A stretch of 64,000 nt of DNA from Rhizophlyctis rosea (GCA_027596075.1 JADGJC010000009.1:124001-188000); one strand, 5' to 3'; positions 23,061-35,197 are shown, counted from the stretch's first letter. Numbers and translations: made by a program. Notes: generated by a model from the sequence alone, not told the origin.

Positions 23061-24362
23061 GTCCGAGTGGTTCAAAGGACCACTTTCATCGGAACATGGA
23101 TAATTCCAGCTTGAGCAAGAACAGAAGGAACCGCTTTGGGATATTTTCGTTATCTGAGATTGGCAGGAGCTTGGGTCACTCAACCTTGGATTGGACCGGG
23201 TTCGACCAAACCGGGTTGGACCAAACCGTCGGCTGAGGATGTAATGGATATCGAAGCGGGCCGTGACGCCGCGACCATTTTCGCCCGGACACCGTGATAG
23301 TATGAGCATGACCGATGAGCCATCTTTTTGCTACCGACAAGAGGCTCTCCTTGGATTTGGGTGTCGGGGATATGGGGGTTGGAAATGGAACAAGAAGACC
23401 TGCTTTTGGGTCCTCCAGGTATTATTTGCGAGAGGTGGACTGTAAATGAGCGAATTGCGTTTTGAGTTTATGATTTGATAGGCAGCACGAGGAATGGGTC
23501 CAACCACTGGATCTTCCTGAACTGCCATATTTGTGCATATGCTTGTCAATCTGACTTTTAGTGTTGATCTGACGGTATGAGAGGTGAGCGTTTCCCGCTT
23601 TACCAGTAGACACATTGGGTTGGAGATACGAGTATGATAGTACTGGTGTGCAGCTAGAAGCTGCTGAAGTCGTTTTGCTGGGTGGTCCATGAAGATGGTT
23701 TCCTCTAGATTGGTTAATATCGCTGAACATGACATCGTTGATTCGTGTCTTATCATGTATTCATGTCATTACAGATATAAATCCGGCATATGCGTTTCAG
23801 TTGTTTTTAGTATGGTGTGATATCTTGAGTACGAGTGATTGTTTTGAGGCTGTGAGTGTCGCTGTGTTGGAATGTTTTTGAGAATGTTCGGGGTTGGGAA
23901 GACAGCGGCGTCGTTGGGCGTGAAGATGTTGAAGATGTTATCGATGGAACCTCTGGGATGTGTGGGATATGTGGGAGACTCCAGAAGTTGCGTCGTGGTG
24001 ACATATGTACAAGTGCACCGCGCTTTCAAGCTGGGTGTTCCTTCGAATGCTCATGTTGGGAGGTATCCTCCATTATTCGGGATTCTCGAAGCTTTCTGCT
24101 GGTGGTGGTGGAGTTGGATCCTGAATGTTCTAAACTTGAATCTCACAGAACCTTGTTCCTTCCATGCTAGGTTCAGCTTATACGGCGTCATGTTTCCGTT
24201 GAACTCGTATCATGCGAGTTGTGTCTTCAGGACTTAATCTCTGTCCTTCCAAATATATGGTGGTACGTATTAAACGTATACTTGCACCTGCGCGCCTCCA
24301 CCACCGTTCTTCAACACAGTTCGCTCAATGCCTTGACTGATGAATCCTTTGTTTGTTTACAG

Positions 24363-24498
24363 GTATCGCCGGTCTTTATGATTATAAGCCTCCAGCATGT
24401 GCGCTATAAAACACATCTTCTCGTTGTGGCGTCCTCGTTTTGGACGAAGATATGCTTGAGGTGGAGGGCACCAACTTGACGCCAGAAGCTGTTTTGAT
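24363..24498 (+). pseudogene. Glycyl-tRNA synthetase exon fragment, copy 3
   Basis: After TTTACAG the frame reads GIAGLYDYKPPACAL and meets a TAA. In a shifted frame the core continues (AAGATATGCTTGAGGTGGAG, then LTPEAVL). A deletion and the stop make it non-functional. The upstream 780 bases share patches with the region before copy 1 (7790-8480), showing common descent of the two segments. Confidence 0.75.
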
Positions 24499-24889
24499 AA
24501 GCCGTTGGTTATGTTGGCCGTCTCGTGGGGGATGGCGAGTGAGTATTTGTGGAAGGCCGCTTTTTTTGGCGATTTGATTTGACGACGTGCACATGGATGA
24601 TTAGAATAATCATTTGCTTGCTAGGTCCGAGAGGGACGACGGTCGTGGAGGCCTTGCATTGGAATTTGAGTTTGGCCGTTGGCAAGTCTTGGGAGGAGGT
24701 TGGGAGGGGGTGCGGGAAGGGGAGTTCCGGTGTGAGACATGTTTTAGGTATGCGTGTGCATATGTGTGTGTGTGTCTTGAAATGTGTGTGGAGGCTTTCA
24801 CTTTCGTAAAATTCTCTTGAACTGCACCCCACCCACCCTTTTCGTCCTTTCTCAATCGCCACTTATCTGCTGTTTTTTTCCCTCTGCAA

Positions 24890-25260
24890 GCCTCAACAAG
24901 CGTAACCTTCCCCGACATCTTCATCACGAGATGGATCGACGATTCCAACAAGTACGGGCTGGGATACCCGTTGCGGGACGGGTTGGTCGGTGTTTACTTG
25001 AACGACTCGACTTCGAGTTATTCCCGCCGCAGACAACATGTATGGTTTCTTTGTCTTTTGATCAGCGATTTCTCCTTTTCTGTTGCCTATTAGATGTATC
25101 TTTTATCCATTTGGCAGCTACCCTGAGTAGTGTATCCCGAAACGGCCAACGAGCGTGCGAGTATGCACCGCACGCGCACACGTTGCGGAGTTATTCGGGG
25201 GAGTTAGATGAGAAGGTGACGCTTTTGAAGTATTGAGGGGTATATGCAGGATGATGGGTT
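24890..25260 (+). pseudogene. Polo-like kinase Polo-box fragment
   Basis: The frame [20 protein letters not shown] then [10 protein letters not shown] is the diagnostic first strand block of Polo boxes ([16 protein letters not shown]...GVLFNDST). After an intron (donor GTATGG at 25040, acceptor TTGGCAG at about 25118), GELDEKVTLLKY ends in TGA where Polo kinases continue (KKITLLKYFRNYM). The kinase domain is absent. It is followed directly by Rpn1 and 14-3-3 pieces on the same strand. Confidence 0.75.
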
Positions 25261-25544
25261 TCGGGTAAGTATCGGGTCCTTTTTCTGTCCGAAAGGTTGA
25301 TTTCTTTTTGTATGGAAGATGTTTGTTGTTCTTGTTCTTGTTTGATTTTGATCAACTTTGAACAAAATACTGGTCTCCTACAGTTTACTCATAAGGATTT
25401 CATTTTCTTTTGCGTTGTTTGTGTAGGGTGGTGGGAACTCCTGAAGATAACTACAAGAGTCATCTAGAGAACATTCGTAGGCGGGGACTCGAGCAATCAT
25501 GATGTTAAACGGCATGATCTGACATGTGAATGACAGGGCCCCGG

Positions 25545-26640
25545 TTTCGGCACCGCTACTGTGGATTCTGCGCGTCAGAACCTTGCCTCCACATTCGTCA
25601 ATGCGTTCGTGAACGCAGGGTTTGGAACGGATAAGCTTACGACTCCAGCGGAGGACACGAACTGGATTTACCAGAACAAAGAGCATGGTGCGTTTGATTT
25701 GGAGTCATGTTTCTGGTATATGTTGGAATTTGACAATGGGTCTTCACGGTAGGCATGATGAGCGCGGCGGCATCTCTGGGGGTGATCTGCTTGTGGGAAG
25801 TAGAGATTGGTCTTACGCATATCGATGAGTCCTTGTGCTCTAAGGAAGATTATGTTAAGGTGAGATGAAAAAGCGCATCTACAGAAGGAGGCGGGGAAGT
25901 TCTAATCTGTTAATGGGATCAGGCTGGCCCTCTTCTGGCCATTGGTCTCGTCACTGCTGGCGTTCGCATTGAGTCTGACCCGGCGCTAGTGCTGTTGACG
26001 GAATGCGTTGAGAACAACAAGAATCTGACCATCAGAGTTGCAGCGGCGACAGTCCGGGAAATGGGTACACTCCCATCCTGGAACTCATCAATCCTAGCAC
26101 GATCCTTCGACTATACTAACGCGAGTGTTTCAAAACGGAAGTATCATTACCATGAGGGGTGGCCTGTGATGCGGAAGGCGCTCATTTCGAATATTGTGTA
26201 TGGGATGCCGTTTGGGTTTGTGAGGAATAAGAAGGGGATTGTTGGGTGAGGGATCAGGAAAATATTCCGATTGTCTCCCACTACAAACTAAACCTGAACA
26301 GTCTCGGTATTGCATATGCGGGGACCGACCGGGAAGAAGTTGTCGAGCTTCTCCTCCCCATCGTCAGCGATACCACTCTATCAGGGGAGCTCGCGGCACT
26401 GGCGGCTTTGTCTGTTGGGTTGATCTGCGTGGGGACATGTAACGGGGATGTCAGCAGCAAGATCTTGCAGACCATGATGGAGAGAGATGAGACGCAGATG
26501 AAGGACACACGTATGCCAAGTTCTTGGGAGTTGGGTTGGCTTTGTTGTTCTTGGGTATGTTCATGATTTGTTGGTGGGCTGGTTGTTGAGCATACGAACT
26601 GACGGATGTGGGGCGTCGTAATGTAGGAAAGCAGGACTCA
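25545..26640 (+). pseudogene. Proteasome regulatory subunit Rpn1 (PSMD2) fragment
   Basis: Blocks in order: ARQNLASTFVNAFVNAGFGT and WIYQNKEHGA (25569-25690); [20 protein letters not shown] and [14 protein letters not shown] (from about 25755, other frame); after an intron AGPLLAIGLVTAGVRIESDP and ALVLLTECVENNKNLTIRVA; an insertion of about 250 bases; then GIAYAGTDREEVVELLLPIV and VGTCNGDVSSKILQTMMERD (26300-26500). These match the PC-repeat region of the 26S proteasome base subunit Rpn1. Frame changes, the insertion and missing ends show it is not a working gene. Confidence 0.75.
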
Positions 26641-27134
26641 GCGGGATGCCATGCTTGAGGACGTTGAAGGCTATTTTACGAGCCCGATGTGAACCCAAAA
26701 TTCGAGAGATGGATTTCTTGAAGAAGTACCTGATGCCGGAGCGTGGAGTTATTTTTGGGTTGAGTGATCATGTTGTGCAGGTGAATATGTTCCCTCCCCA
26801 GTCGCTCTATAACCCCTTTCGTTCCACTTCTACGTTTCCCCCGCACTCACACACACCGTCCGCAGCTCAACATCTTCGACCACACTAAACTGATATTGTC
26901 GAGCGACGCGCTTGTTGTGGTGTAGGCGGATAAGAGGCGGGGACTTGTTATGGGGAGTTTGGGGGAGGGTGTGCGGAGGGGGGCTCGGGAAGAAGGAGAA
27001 GGAGACGAAGGCCGTGGCGGCGGATGGGGAGGCGGAGGAGAACTTGGCGCGAGTGGGTATGTTGATGATGTGTTCGGAGCAGAATGTACCAATATGTGAG
27101 GATGTAAGAACTGACAATTTCTAACTCCCAACCA

Positions 27135-27570
27135 GGGAAAGCTGCGGAGGGTGGCGAGTCCAAGGTCGTTTACTACAAGATGTATGTAACTGTCCATAAG
27201 GGTTCTATTCGGAGTTTGAGAATGGCGCATTGGGGAAGATACGTAGTGGGAAAGTTTAGATATTGACGTGTATTTCTCTGTCGCCTTTTCGGAAGGGAGA
27301 CTACCACTGCGACCTCGGCGAATTCGCGACTGGTGAGAAAGGCGGAGGGAGGGCCGCTTCGCACGCCCACAACACACCTGATATTTGCGCAAACTGAGCT
27401 CCCACCCCATCCGCCTCGGTCTCGCACTGAACTTCTCCGTATTCTACCATGAACTATTTGCTCGACACCTTGAGCGAGGAGTCTTGTGAGAATTCTACAC
27501 TCATCATGCAATTGTTGAGGGATAACTTGACTCTCTGGACTTTTGACCCTCATGTGTGTTTGTGGAGGTG
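27135..27570 (+). pseudogene. 14-3-3 protein fragment, copy 3 (longest)
   Basis: GKAAEGGESKVVYYKM (from about 27135) is the helix 5 start of 14-3-3 (GESKVFYYKM), then a GTATGT donor. The following part reads GDYHCDLGEFATGEKGGGRA, then, after a frame break, [41 protein letters not shown] and [10 protein letters not shown] deletion removes the segment between FYHE and LDTLSEES. The last helix is closest to consensus of the three fragments in this window. R1 begins inside it. Confidence 0.8.
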
Positions 27571-28640
27571 AGGGTGGGCTTATGCGTAATGAGGGATGGG
27601 TACGACTGTGTGTGCATTGTATTCATGTTACACTTTTCTTTGTCTGGACCAGGCTTATTGATGATTGTTGAGAGTAAACGCATTGGGCCGAAGCACGACT
27701 GAATCATATTGATGGGGACGACACGGACAGTATATTTGGAAACCACAAGATGTATTATAGTATGTATTACAACTTTTTGCTTGGACTATGCTATTGCTTG
27801 ACATATCGGTTGCTCCCCTCTGTCTTTATAGGGGCTGGGGACCCTCCACCTTTTGCTTCGCAGCAGAAGGTGGGCGACATTAGAGCTCGAGAGTGGTGGA
27901 AGTTGAAGTTGGTGGTGTAGCTCTGCTGTATCCCTTCCAGTGAAGGAACTCGTGACTGCGTTTGAAGAACCCGTTGTGTGTGTCGTGTTGTCGAAGGTGT
28001 CGTGGTGTTGATGTTGAAGGAAGCTTCTTTGGTATCCCAAACTCCTTTACTCAAACGTCACGGGGCTACTTAATACTCGCATCCGCTTGAGTAAAGGAGT
28101 TCGAGCTAACTTGGTGATGGATGGCGTTGAGTTGATACAACGGGGGCAAGTCTGAGAATCGCTCTGAAAAGCAAAAGAGTGAAGCATAAAGGGCATGATA
28201 TCCAAACGCTAAAGGAGAGGGCCCAGTGTCAGAGGCCCCACTTTTCGACCGCGAGTCACAAAAAGGACTTCCACATTTTTTTACGGGGCCGTGCCGTGAA
28301 TCTCTCTGGGACTACCAGGGACACCAGGAACAACCGTAGGCTGTATCACCTCCACCTACCTGACAAGTCTTGAAAGGGGAACTTGAGTCTATCCTGAAAC
28401 GCCCGGGGAAAGTCGGCGTCGCCTCCAGGCCGTAGCGGACAACAACATGTACATTGACGAGGTTAAGCCGTGGTCACCCCACGGTCCATTATCGGGGGCA
28501 CCCAGTCGGATTAACAACGTCCATGCAATGAGCACCCAGAACACGACCCACTGAGACGACCCCTTGTTACACCGTGGAAGCGTTTCGCGACGAGAGGCGT
28601 TGGAGAGTCTTGGTCTTGAGTCGTGGTCTTGAGTCTTGGT
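27500..28640 (+). repeat. Dispersed repeat R1, copy 4 (upstream of gene C)
   Basis: Core GCTCCCCTCTGTCTTTATAG at 27812-27831, hairpin 1 (CCACCTT 27846-27852 with AAGGTGG 27867-27873), GGCGACATTAGAGCTCG, a CCTTCCAGTGAAGG mini-hairpin near 27934, and hairpin 2 at 28040-28101. The 3' part matches copy 5 well (CGCGAGTCACAAAAAGGACT, GTTAAGCCGTGGTCACC, ACCCAGTCGGATTAACA), making copies 4 and 5 the closest pair. Confidence 0.8.
28040..28101 (+). ncRNA. Conserved R1 hairpin 2 (copy 4)
   Basis: A perfect 15-bp stem: AACTCCTTTACTCAA (28040-28054) with TTGAGTAAAGGAGTT (28087-28101). The interior ACGTCACGGGGCTACTTAAT and TACTCGCATCCGC contains an inner CGGG/CTCG stem (one G-T pair). It is the strongest instance of this hairpin. 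Confidence 0.6.
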
Positions 28641-28685
28641 CTTGAGTCTTGAGATCGAAGTTCTTGAGATCGAAGTTGAAGTCGA
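28600..28685. repeat. Minisatellite of TCTTGGTCTTGAG-type units
   Basis: Tandem short units built from TCTTGAG and GGTCTTGAGTC, then two GATCGAAGTT units, at the end of R1 copy 4. No other function is suggested. Confidence 0.7.
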
Positions 28686-28925
28686 ATTTGGAGAATTTGG
28701 AGCGAGAAAGAAATGATTGACGGGGAAGTGAGGTTGACTTCGCTTTGTGTGATGATCCTTTGGGCTTGTGACCACAAGTGGCGCAGTATGTGGGCCATGT
28801 CAATGTGAGTCATTATTTAGGGGTCCTAGTGGGATGCCATCCCAAATGGGTGTAAATTGAGATCGGACCGGTGATGAAATGATTGTCGGAGTCATTCTGA
28901 CTGTCGGAGTGACGGAGCCACTCGT

Positions 28926-28999
28926 GACTCATCCATCCATCCCATCCATCCATCCCATCCATCCCATCCCATCCATCCATCCCATCCATCCCATCCACT
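28926..28999. repeat. CCATC/CATCC microsatellite
   Basis: About 70 bases of CATCCATCC-type repeats sit in the presumed promoter or 5' leader of gene C, where A, B and D have the shared TATA-like box. Length is likely variable between strains. A reverse-strand MDGWDG-repeat ORF over it is an artefact. Confidence 0.85.
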
Positions 29000-29233
29000 T
29001 TGGCTGGACACAAGGTTGACGCACCATTCAATCACACACCTCCTTCTCCCTCCAACTCACTCAGCATCCACATCGGTGCACCGATAGATACTTCTCACCC
29101 ACTTCTCACCCGGCCACTACCGCGGAAACCGGTAGTCACACTTATAGCTCCAGTTTCATCTTCATCAAGTAGAGTTTGTGTCTCCTGTGCACCCACCAGT
29201 CCTCATCGTCCCCTCCCCATCAATTTGAGCCTG

Positions 29234-32200
29234 ATGGGGAGGACGCGGCAGTCAAGTGCCCGCTCCAAGAGCCGTTCCCATCCTTACTTGCCTTCGAGCC
29301 TTGGGCGGCTCGGTCGTTGGTATGAGCGGCTCATACTTTCGCCATTCAATTACGTTCGAAAACAGCTCACCATCACCTCGACACCCGCACTCCCGTCCCT
29401 ACCCTGTGAATTCCCCACCTTCCCCGCACTCCCACCACTCTCTCGACAAGACGTGCAGTCTTTCATCCGTTCGGCACAACAAGGCAATTTTAAGCCCGTT
29501 CAGGAGTATATATCGAAGGGCGGGGATGTGCATGTCGCAAACGATCTGGCATTGATTCTCTCAAGTCGGGACGGGAACGTCGAGATAGTCAAAATATTGC
29601 TAGAAGCAGGGGCAGACGTTCATGCTGAATCGGAACAAGCTTTGAGGTTTGGGGCGGCCGGCGGACATATTGAGGTAGTAAAAGTCTTACTGGAGGCAGG
29701 GGCGGATGTTCATGCGAGGGATGATGAAGCCGTTATCACGGTGGCGATGAACGGTTCCGTTGAAACCTTACTTGAGCTAGTAGCGTGTGGTGCTGACGTC
29801 CAGGGGGCGATTACGGCTGGAGCGTTGACGGCTGCGGCCATGAACGGACAGCTGGCGATTGCTAAGATACTCTCCGAAGCGTCGTCGTGGGGTGAGGGAG
29901 CGGGTCATGCCGAGTTGATTGGAGCATTTACTGTAAAAGCCCGCAACAGCAACCCAAAAGAAATGGTAGAAGAAGTTACTAGTCAAATGCCGGGAGCCCA
30001 TAGCGTTGTAATTCGGCATATACTGAATTTCGGGGAGGCGGACGTTATCGGGAGTAATAAGTGTGTCATGCGACTCTCGGGCAGCGTGGGGGATTTACAG
30101 TACCTGTACAATTCGCCGCGTCGGGATGGAGAGGAAGTCTTTTGGTCAAGCAACATGGGTAAGCAGCAAGCTGTTGATTCAGATTCATCAATCTTCCACA
30201 TTTGTGGTACTCATGGCTTTGCCGTCAATTTCAGGCGCCGACCAAATCTACGCGTTATGGGCTTGCGGCGTTTTTGACAGGCGCATCAACACAGCTGCTT
30301 CCGCTTCCCCTACAGCTCCCGCTCCTCCAAATTCTTCCGTTCCCAAATCTTCTTCTACGAATTCCTCTCCGTCGGCGCGCACTCAAGCTGCACCGAAATC
30401 CTCCGCTTCGAATTCGGCTTCATCGTCTTCACATTCCTCGTCCAAACCTGCTGCAAATGCATCCTCTTCATCGTCATTGAGCCATAAGCAGCCCAGTTCA
30501 TCTGATGCGGATGGGGATAAGGACCGGGAAGGATCGATGACGGTGGAAGGGAATGCTGGTTGTTCCATTGTTACCGGTGGACAACAGAATGGGAAGTCCA
30601 ATTCAGCGGTGGTGGCACACGAACGGCAAACGACTGGTGGGAAAAGGAATACAGCAAAGTCGACGGGCGTAACGATAGTCGTGAAGGAGCGAAGTTCGAG
30701 ATCTCCATCGTCGTTGACGAAGAACGCGCCAAACTTTTCGGGTTCGGGACGGAAGTCGTTGCCGTCAAGCAACAGGGCAAAATCGGCCGGGGTCAAGATA
30801 GTTGTCAAAGAGAGAGTTTCACAACCTCCTCCATCATTGTTGCCGAAGCCTGGGCCTGCGGAATCAAAGTCGTTGCCTTCGGTGGATCCATTGAGTCCCA
30901 AGTCTTCGGAATCAAAGTCGTTCTTGCCGCCGGTCGATCCATCGAGTCTCAAGTCTTCGGCAATGCCTACACCTTCACATGGGCACGGACATAAACAAAT
31001 GCTTGAAGAAACAAGTGACGACGAAGCCGCGGTTCTTGCAGCTCATCTATCGCAAGTGATTGAAATGCATCAGGCGGACCTGGTAGAGGTGGGTTGTCAT
31101 TTCGCCGCTTGGCTTGAATGGTTGGAACTCATTCTATGTTATATCACGCAGAGAAAACAGACACCGACGCAAAAGCACCCCGACTCGAAGCATTTCCTAC
31201 CATTTAGTGATGGGATTTTCACTACCATTCACGTCCCGCACGGTGTAGATGTGGGCGAAAGACATCGGATGATCATTGAGGGGCTTGCGCGGCAGGAAAG
31301 ATTAGTTCTTGGGGGAAATGCTGAGGCGCAAAGGGAGTCGACGCTCATGTATGGAGATGGCTCCTTGCGAGGTCAGCCATATGGGGGATATGCAGTGCAT
31401 TGTCCGGCTCGACTTGATCTGTAAGTTTGTGCATTCGCGCCAAAGGAAGGAAGAGAGTACTTTATCTGACCAATTGCATTACAGTGACGAATCTGGGAAA
31501 ACAGTTCCGAATAGTACGTCTGCAGAAATAAAGGTATGTGTGTTTTCGAAGTCTCATCATGTTGAATATGGATCTGACTTCGAAATTCTTAGTCAATCGT
31601 TCAGTCCATCCGAAAACGATCGGTACTGCCGGAGCTTACGGATCTTGATGTCGTCAATGATTGTATGCCGGCGATTTTGGCGGTGCACGATGCAGCAACG
31701 TTGAAACGGAAAAGTTCATTGATGGATATGGATGACTTTGATGAGATTGGAAGGGTACGTCATGCACAGCCACTCTTGGTTTCCTTGATTTGATGTACAG
31801 TTCCTCATTATCTTCCATTCAGTTTGTGAATGAAAGGGGTTCGAAACGGTTGTGTATCCATTGGACGAAGGCTCATGGTAGTGGGGAGATGTTCAACCAT
31901 CCACACGAGGTCGCTGACACGATGGCGAAGAACGAAGCTGCGCCGCCGGACGCACCACCACTTCCGATGCCACCGAAGCAGAAGCCATCGCAAACGACCA
32001 ATGGCACAAGGGCGTACAATACATGGAGCAAGAAGGTGAAACAACATATTGTTGTTGGTAAAAAACTCATGGAGCAACGACCTTCATTTTCGGTTTCTAC
32101 ATCTGGACCGTCATCCATTGCTGTACCGGGAGCGCATGTTCCGCCTGCTGGTGTTGCGACAACGACTTCTTCGCAAGCACCATCTACACGGGCGAGTACC

Positions 32201-32521
32201 TCCCTCCCGCATTCCATCCAATCCGCGAATACAATCCTACCCAAACGCATCCGTAAGACAGCGATCCGCGGCCATCCGGGCGGGGCGGGTGGTGGGCAGA
32301 AGTCGACTGGGCTTTCTTCTATGCGTGATATGACGGATCGGTTGTTTAATAGTGTGACGCAGCTGGTGTTGCCGATTGGGTTGCGGGAGAGGGTGGTTGG
32401 AACGAGGATCCCGAACGGAAGGAAAAGGAAGAGGATGAATGGGAGTGGGGATAAGGATGGTGGTGCGGGGAGTGAAGGTGGTGGTGGGAATGAATCTGTT
32501 AAGGGGACGGGAAGTGAGTGA
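29234..32521 (+). CDS. RNase H family gene C: ankyrin repeats, C/D-specific domain, RNase H (intact, no clear OB fold)
   Basis: Exons 29234-30158, 30235-31088, 31152-31420, 31485-31533, 31593-31754 and 31823-32521 join in frame to 985 residues. About five ankyrin repeats occupy residues 75-215 (DGNVEIVKILLEAGADVHAE). A following block (VIRHILNFGEADVIG...LQYLYNS...EEVFWSSN) is shared only with gene D. Where the others carry the OB module, C has a 280-residue Ser/Lys/Pro-rich linker with three similar KSAGVKIVVKER-type units. RNase H residues are D662 (YGDGS), E697 (SAEIK), D722 (VNDCM), H771 (WTKAH) and D785 (VADTMA). The tail has PKRIRK and GRKRKR clusters and a Gly/acidic end. The start is the first ATG in frame; the frame is open for about 78 codons upstream. 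The 63-base intron at 31089 is itself in frame, so retention is possible. Confidence 0.8.
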
Positions 32522-33289
32522 TGAGGGAGGTGGGGTGGATTGATTGATAGGGGGGGTTTGTAATTGTGTAATGGGGATGTGGTGTTTGGATGGGTTGATT
32601 TGGCAACTTGCTTTCGGGGACTTTTTTGAAGTCCGGTTTGAGATCCTTTCACTTTTTTGATTTGTAGAAAACACACTTGTATACCAGTAGGGCTTCGTCC
32701 AATAGGGATGTAGCCATTTTTGCAAACCACATGTATAAACCGCATTTGAGGGAATAAGAGTTGGGTTGGGGTGTTTGAGTTTTGTGTGTGGTGTGTTGGT
32801 GGGAATGTTTGGGGCTGACGCTGCGCGCAAGTGTTTGTTCATGTGTGACGTCCGGCGACCGACTGGGTGGTTGGTAGCGGATGTCAGGCACTGAATACTT
32901 TCACTTCGGGAGGGGATTGGCATTGAGGGAACCAAACGGATGGCGGGGAAAGTCGTCCAACATGAATGGGTAGTCAAAGATGTTGCTCGAGACATTTACG
33001 ACTACGGTGACATCAATAACAGGCGGGCATGGCACAGCATTGGTATTGGTTTATTCGCCATGGCGAACGAGCGACGCCTCCCCAACATGCCATTGCACCT
33101 CGCGGTGCTGGCAGGAGGAGATGCGGTGTGTGTTTTGACGGGCCGCTAGTAGAACAAAAATTGAGGAGACTCATGTCCGATTCATCAACCCGTCTTATTT
33201 GCCATTTACCCTTGCTACATGACCCACCCAGCGGCCGCCATGGTGTGCCGTATTCCAATCTCCCATGTCTCCCATTTATGCTGCCGACT

Positions 33290-33450
33290 TGCCAGGTCAA
33301 AGCGTCATGCTTGAAAACCACAACTCTCTCGTCACCAGGGCGTAAGAGAAATGGATGCAGTCGTTCACCAGTAAATTCAAGCCACCCAACGCCACGGGTA
33401 TGTAAACAAACATTGCCAACTGTGAACACCCACCATCCTTGCTGTGCACG
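33290..33450 (+). repeat. Partial R2 remnant downstream of gene C
   Basis: GTAAATTCAAGCCACCCAACGCCACGGGTATGTAAACAAA at 33371-33410 in outline matches the middle of R2 in copies B (16110-16155) and D (46805-46850). The conserved R2 start is not found here, so only the middle survives or the rest has diverged. Confidence 0.5.
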
Positions 33451-34210
33451 AAGTGTTGGTTGTGTGGTCGTCGGCGGATGCAATCAAATTTGGGGCGAAT
33501 CGGTCTCGTTGTAGTGGAAATGGTGTATCTTCTTGTGGACACTTCCCATGAGGTCGCCATTTGCTAATTCTGAACGCAGTCAATTTCGCTTAAAATGGTG
33601 TATCTTCTTCTTATTTTTTGAAATCGGCAATGACTATTAACTTCGTAACAGTTTTTGACTCCTGATTTTGAGTGGAGTAGTCAGCTCTAAATGCTCACTT
33701 GCACGTGTCTGATTTGTATGGAGTGTATACATACCTATCTGATTGCACAAAGCTGAGGTGGAATTGGAGTACTTGGTGTCAGAAGCCATCCTTCCCATTT
33801 TGGCAATGGCATCGCAGCATTCCGATTTCGTACGAGGTGACAAGGTCAAGTAAGGTTGGCGCGCCGAAAGTGAGAGGCAAATCCGATTTGGCAATTTAGT
33901 TCAATGGACGATTCTCGCGACGATGTGCAGAATGTGTAATGAGGCAATGGTCCCTTGATGCTTCCCAAAATAGGCGCATCCATCCACTTGAGGGAGGACA
34001 TCTCCCCGCAGGAAGAGGTGCGCTTGGAGGGTTTACGAAAACGGAGGGCAACATGTGTGCACTTGCCAAATCAAAGATGAAGGCTGCAAGAGGAAGCGGG
34101 TCGTCACCGTCGGTCATGACGGTGTCCTGAACCATCCAGTTTCGTAACCCCACTAAATCTTCCAATTTTCAGTATTATGATGCACTTGACAGAAGTTGAA
34201 GTATGCGAAA

Positions 34211-34225
34211 AGTATATAAATAGCC
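34211..34225 (+). promoter_or_regulatory. TATA box of the CE12-like gene
   Basis: AGTATATAAATAGCC lies 58 bases before the ATG at 34283, a normal position for a fungal TATA element. Confidence 0.55.
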
Positions 34226-34282
34226 ATCAAACATAATGGCACAAGGTTACAGTCCACCATCCATTCCACAGTGCTCATCAAC

Positions 34283-35197
34283 ATGCGTCTCCTTGCTACC
34301 CTCATCTTCATCACCGCCGTTGCCAGCGGTTGCGCCGCGCAAAACAAAGTCCCATTCCAGTTGGTTGGCGACAGCACAAACCGCCACTGCGAGGGGCTGG
34401 GGCGATGCTTTCTGCCAAACAATTGTCCAAAACGCAGAGTGAGTGGTCATCATGATTGAACGCCATTCTCATTTACTTTGGGAAATCCTGCCCTTGACTT
34501 TCATCCTATTCCTCACATCAAAACGCAGCTGCCTCAACGGCGCCAACAGCGGCGCCTCAACCTCCAGTTTCGTCGCTGGGGGACAAGGAAACACCATCCT
34601 TAGCCCCGTTCGCACAGCGGTTGCGGCTAAGAAAACGGTTTATGTAACCATCCAGTTCGGAAACAACGATCAGAAGCAGATGACGATAACCTACACCACC
34701 AACATGATTAATATGATCAACCAAGTCAAAACTGCGGGTGGTTTACCTGTCGTGGTGACTTCTTTGACTAGGAGGACGTTCAAGAGTGGGAAGATTGATG
34801 ATGTTTTGGCGGATTGGGCGGGTGAGCTGTTTTGGTTTGTTGTTTCGTGGTTGATATCCTTATGTGTTGCTGACAATCATACAATGGTCCAACTGCCGCA
34901 AAGACCGCGGCCTCCCCCACCGGTGCTGTCGTTCTTGATCTTCATGCCAAGTCCCTGGCATATCTTAACGCGATTGGCGCTAATGCTGCTGCCCGTTACA
35001 GTATGTTACATCTATTTGACCAGCATTAAGTGACGTCTCAAAACCGACGTGACGCGCATCCTCCTTATAGACCTTGCTTCTGGCGCCCACACCCATCTGA
35101 ACCCATCAGGCGGGCTGGTCTTCAGCCGTATTGGAGCGGACTTGTTTCTGCAAGTCATACCCGCAACAGCACCATACCTCAAGACCAATGTTGTCAA
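34283..35197 (+). pseudogene. Rhamnogalacturonan acetylesterase-like (CE12, SGNH hydrolase), probably inactive
   Basis: ATG at 34283 opens a signal peptide (MRLLATLIFITAVASGCAAQ), then QLVGDST, the nucleophile block of SGNH/CE12 esterases that remove acetyl groups from pectin. One extra A in the ACAAACC run (34376-34382) shifts the frame; without it the reading is GDSTTATARGWGDAF as in CE12. Exon 2 (34529-34821) gives TVYVTIQFGNNDQKQM, the GxND block. The next exon (GPTAAKTAASPTGAVVLDLH) has no AG acceptor where needed (ACAATGG at about 34887). The final block SGAHTHLNPSGGLVFSRIGA contains the catalytic histidine, but the aspartate of the usual DxxH is alanine. Three independent lesions suggest a decayed gene. 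Confidence 0.7.

Noticed and set aside
28813..29031. MDGWDG-repeat ORF on the - strand
   Set aside because: Translation of the CCATC microsatellite.
30383..30952. 189-residue acidic reverse-strand ORF
   Set aside because: Antisense to the Ser/Lys-rich linker of gene C; the acidic composition is just the complement of that codon bias.
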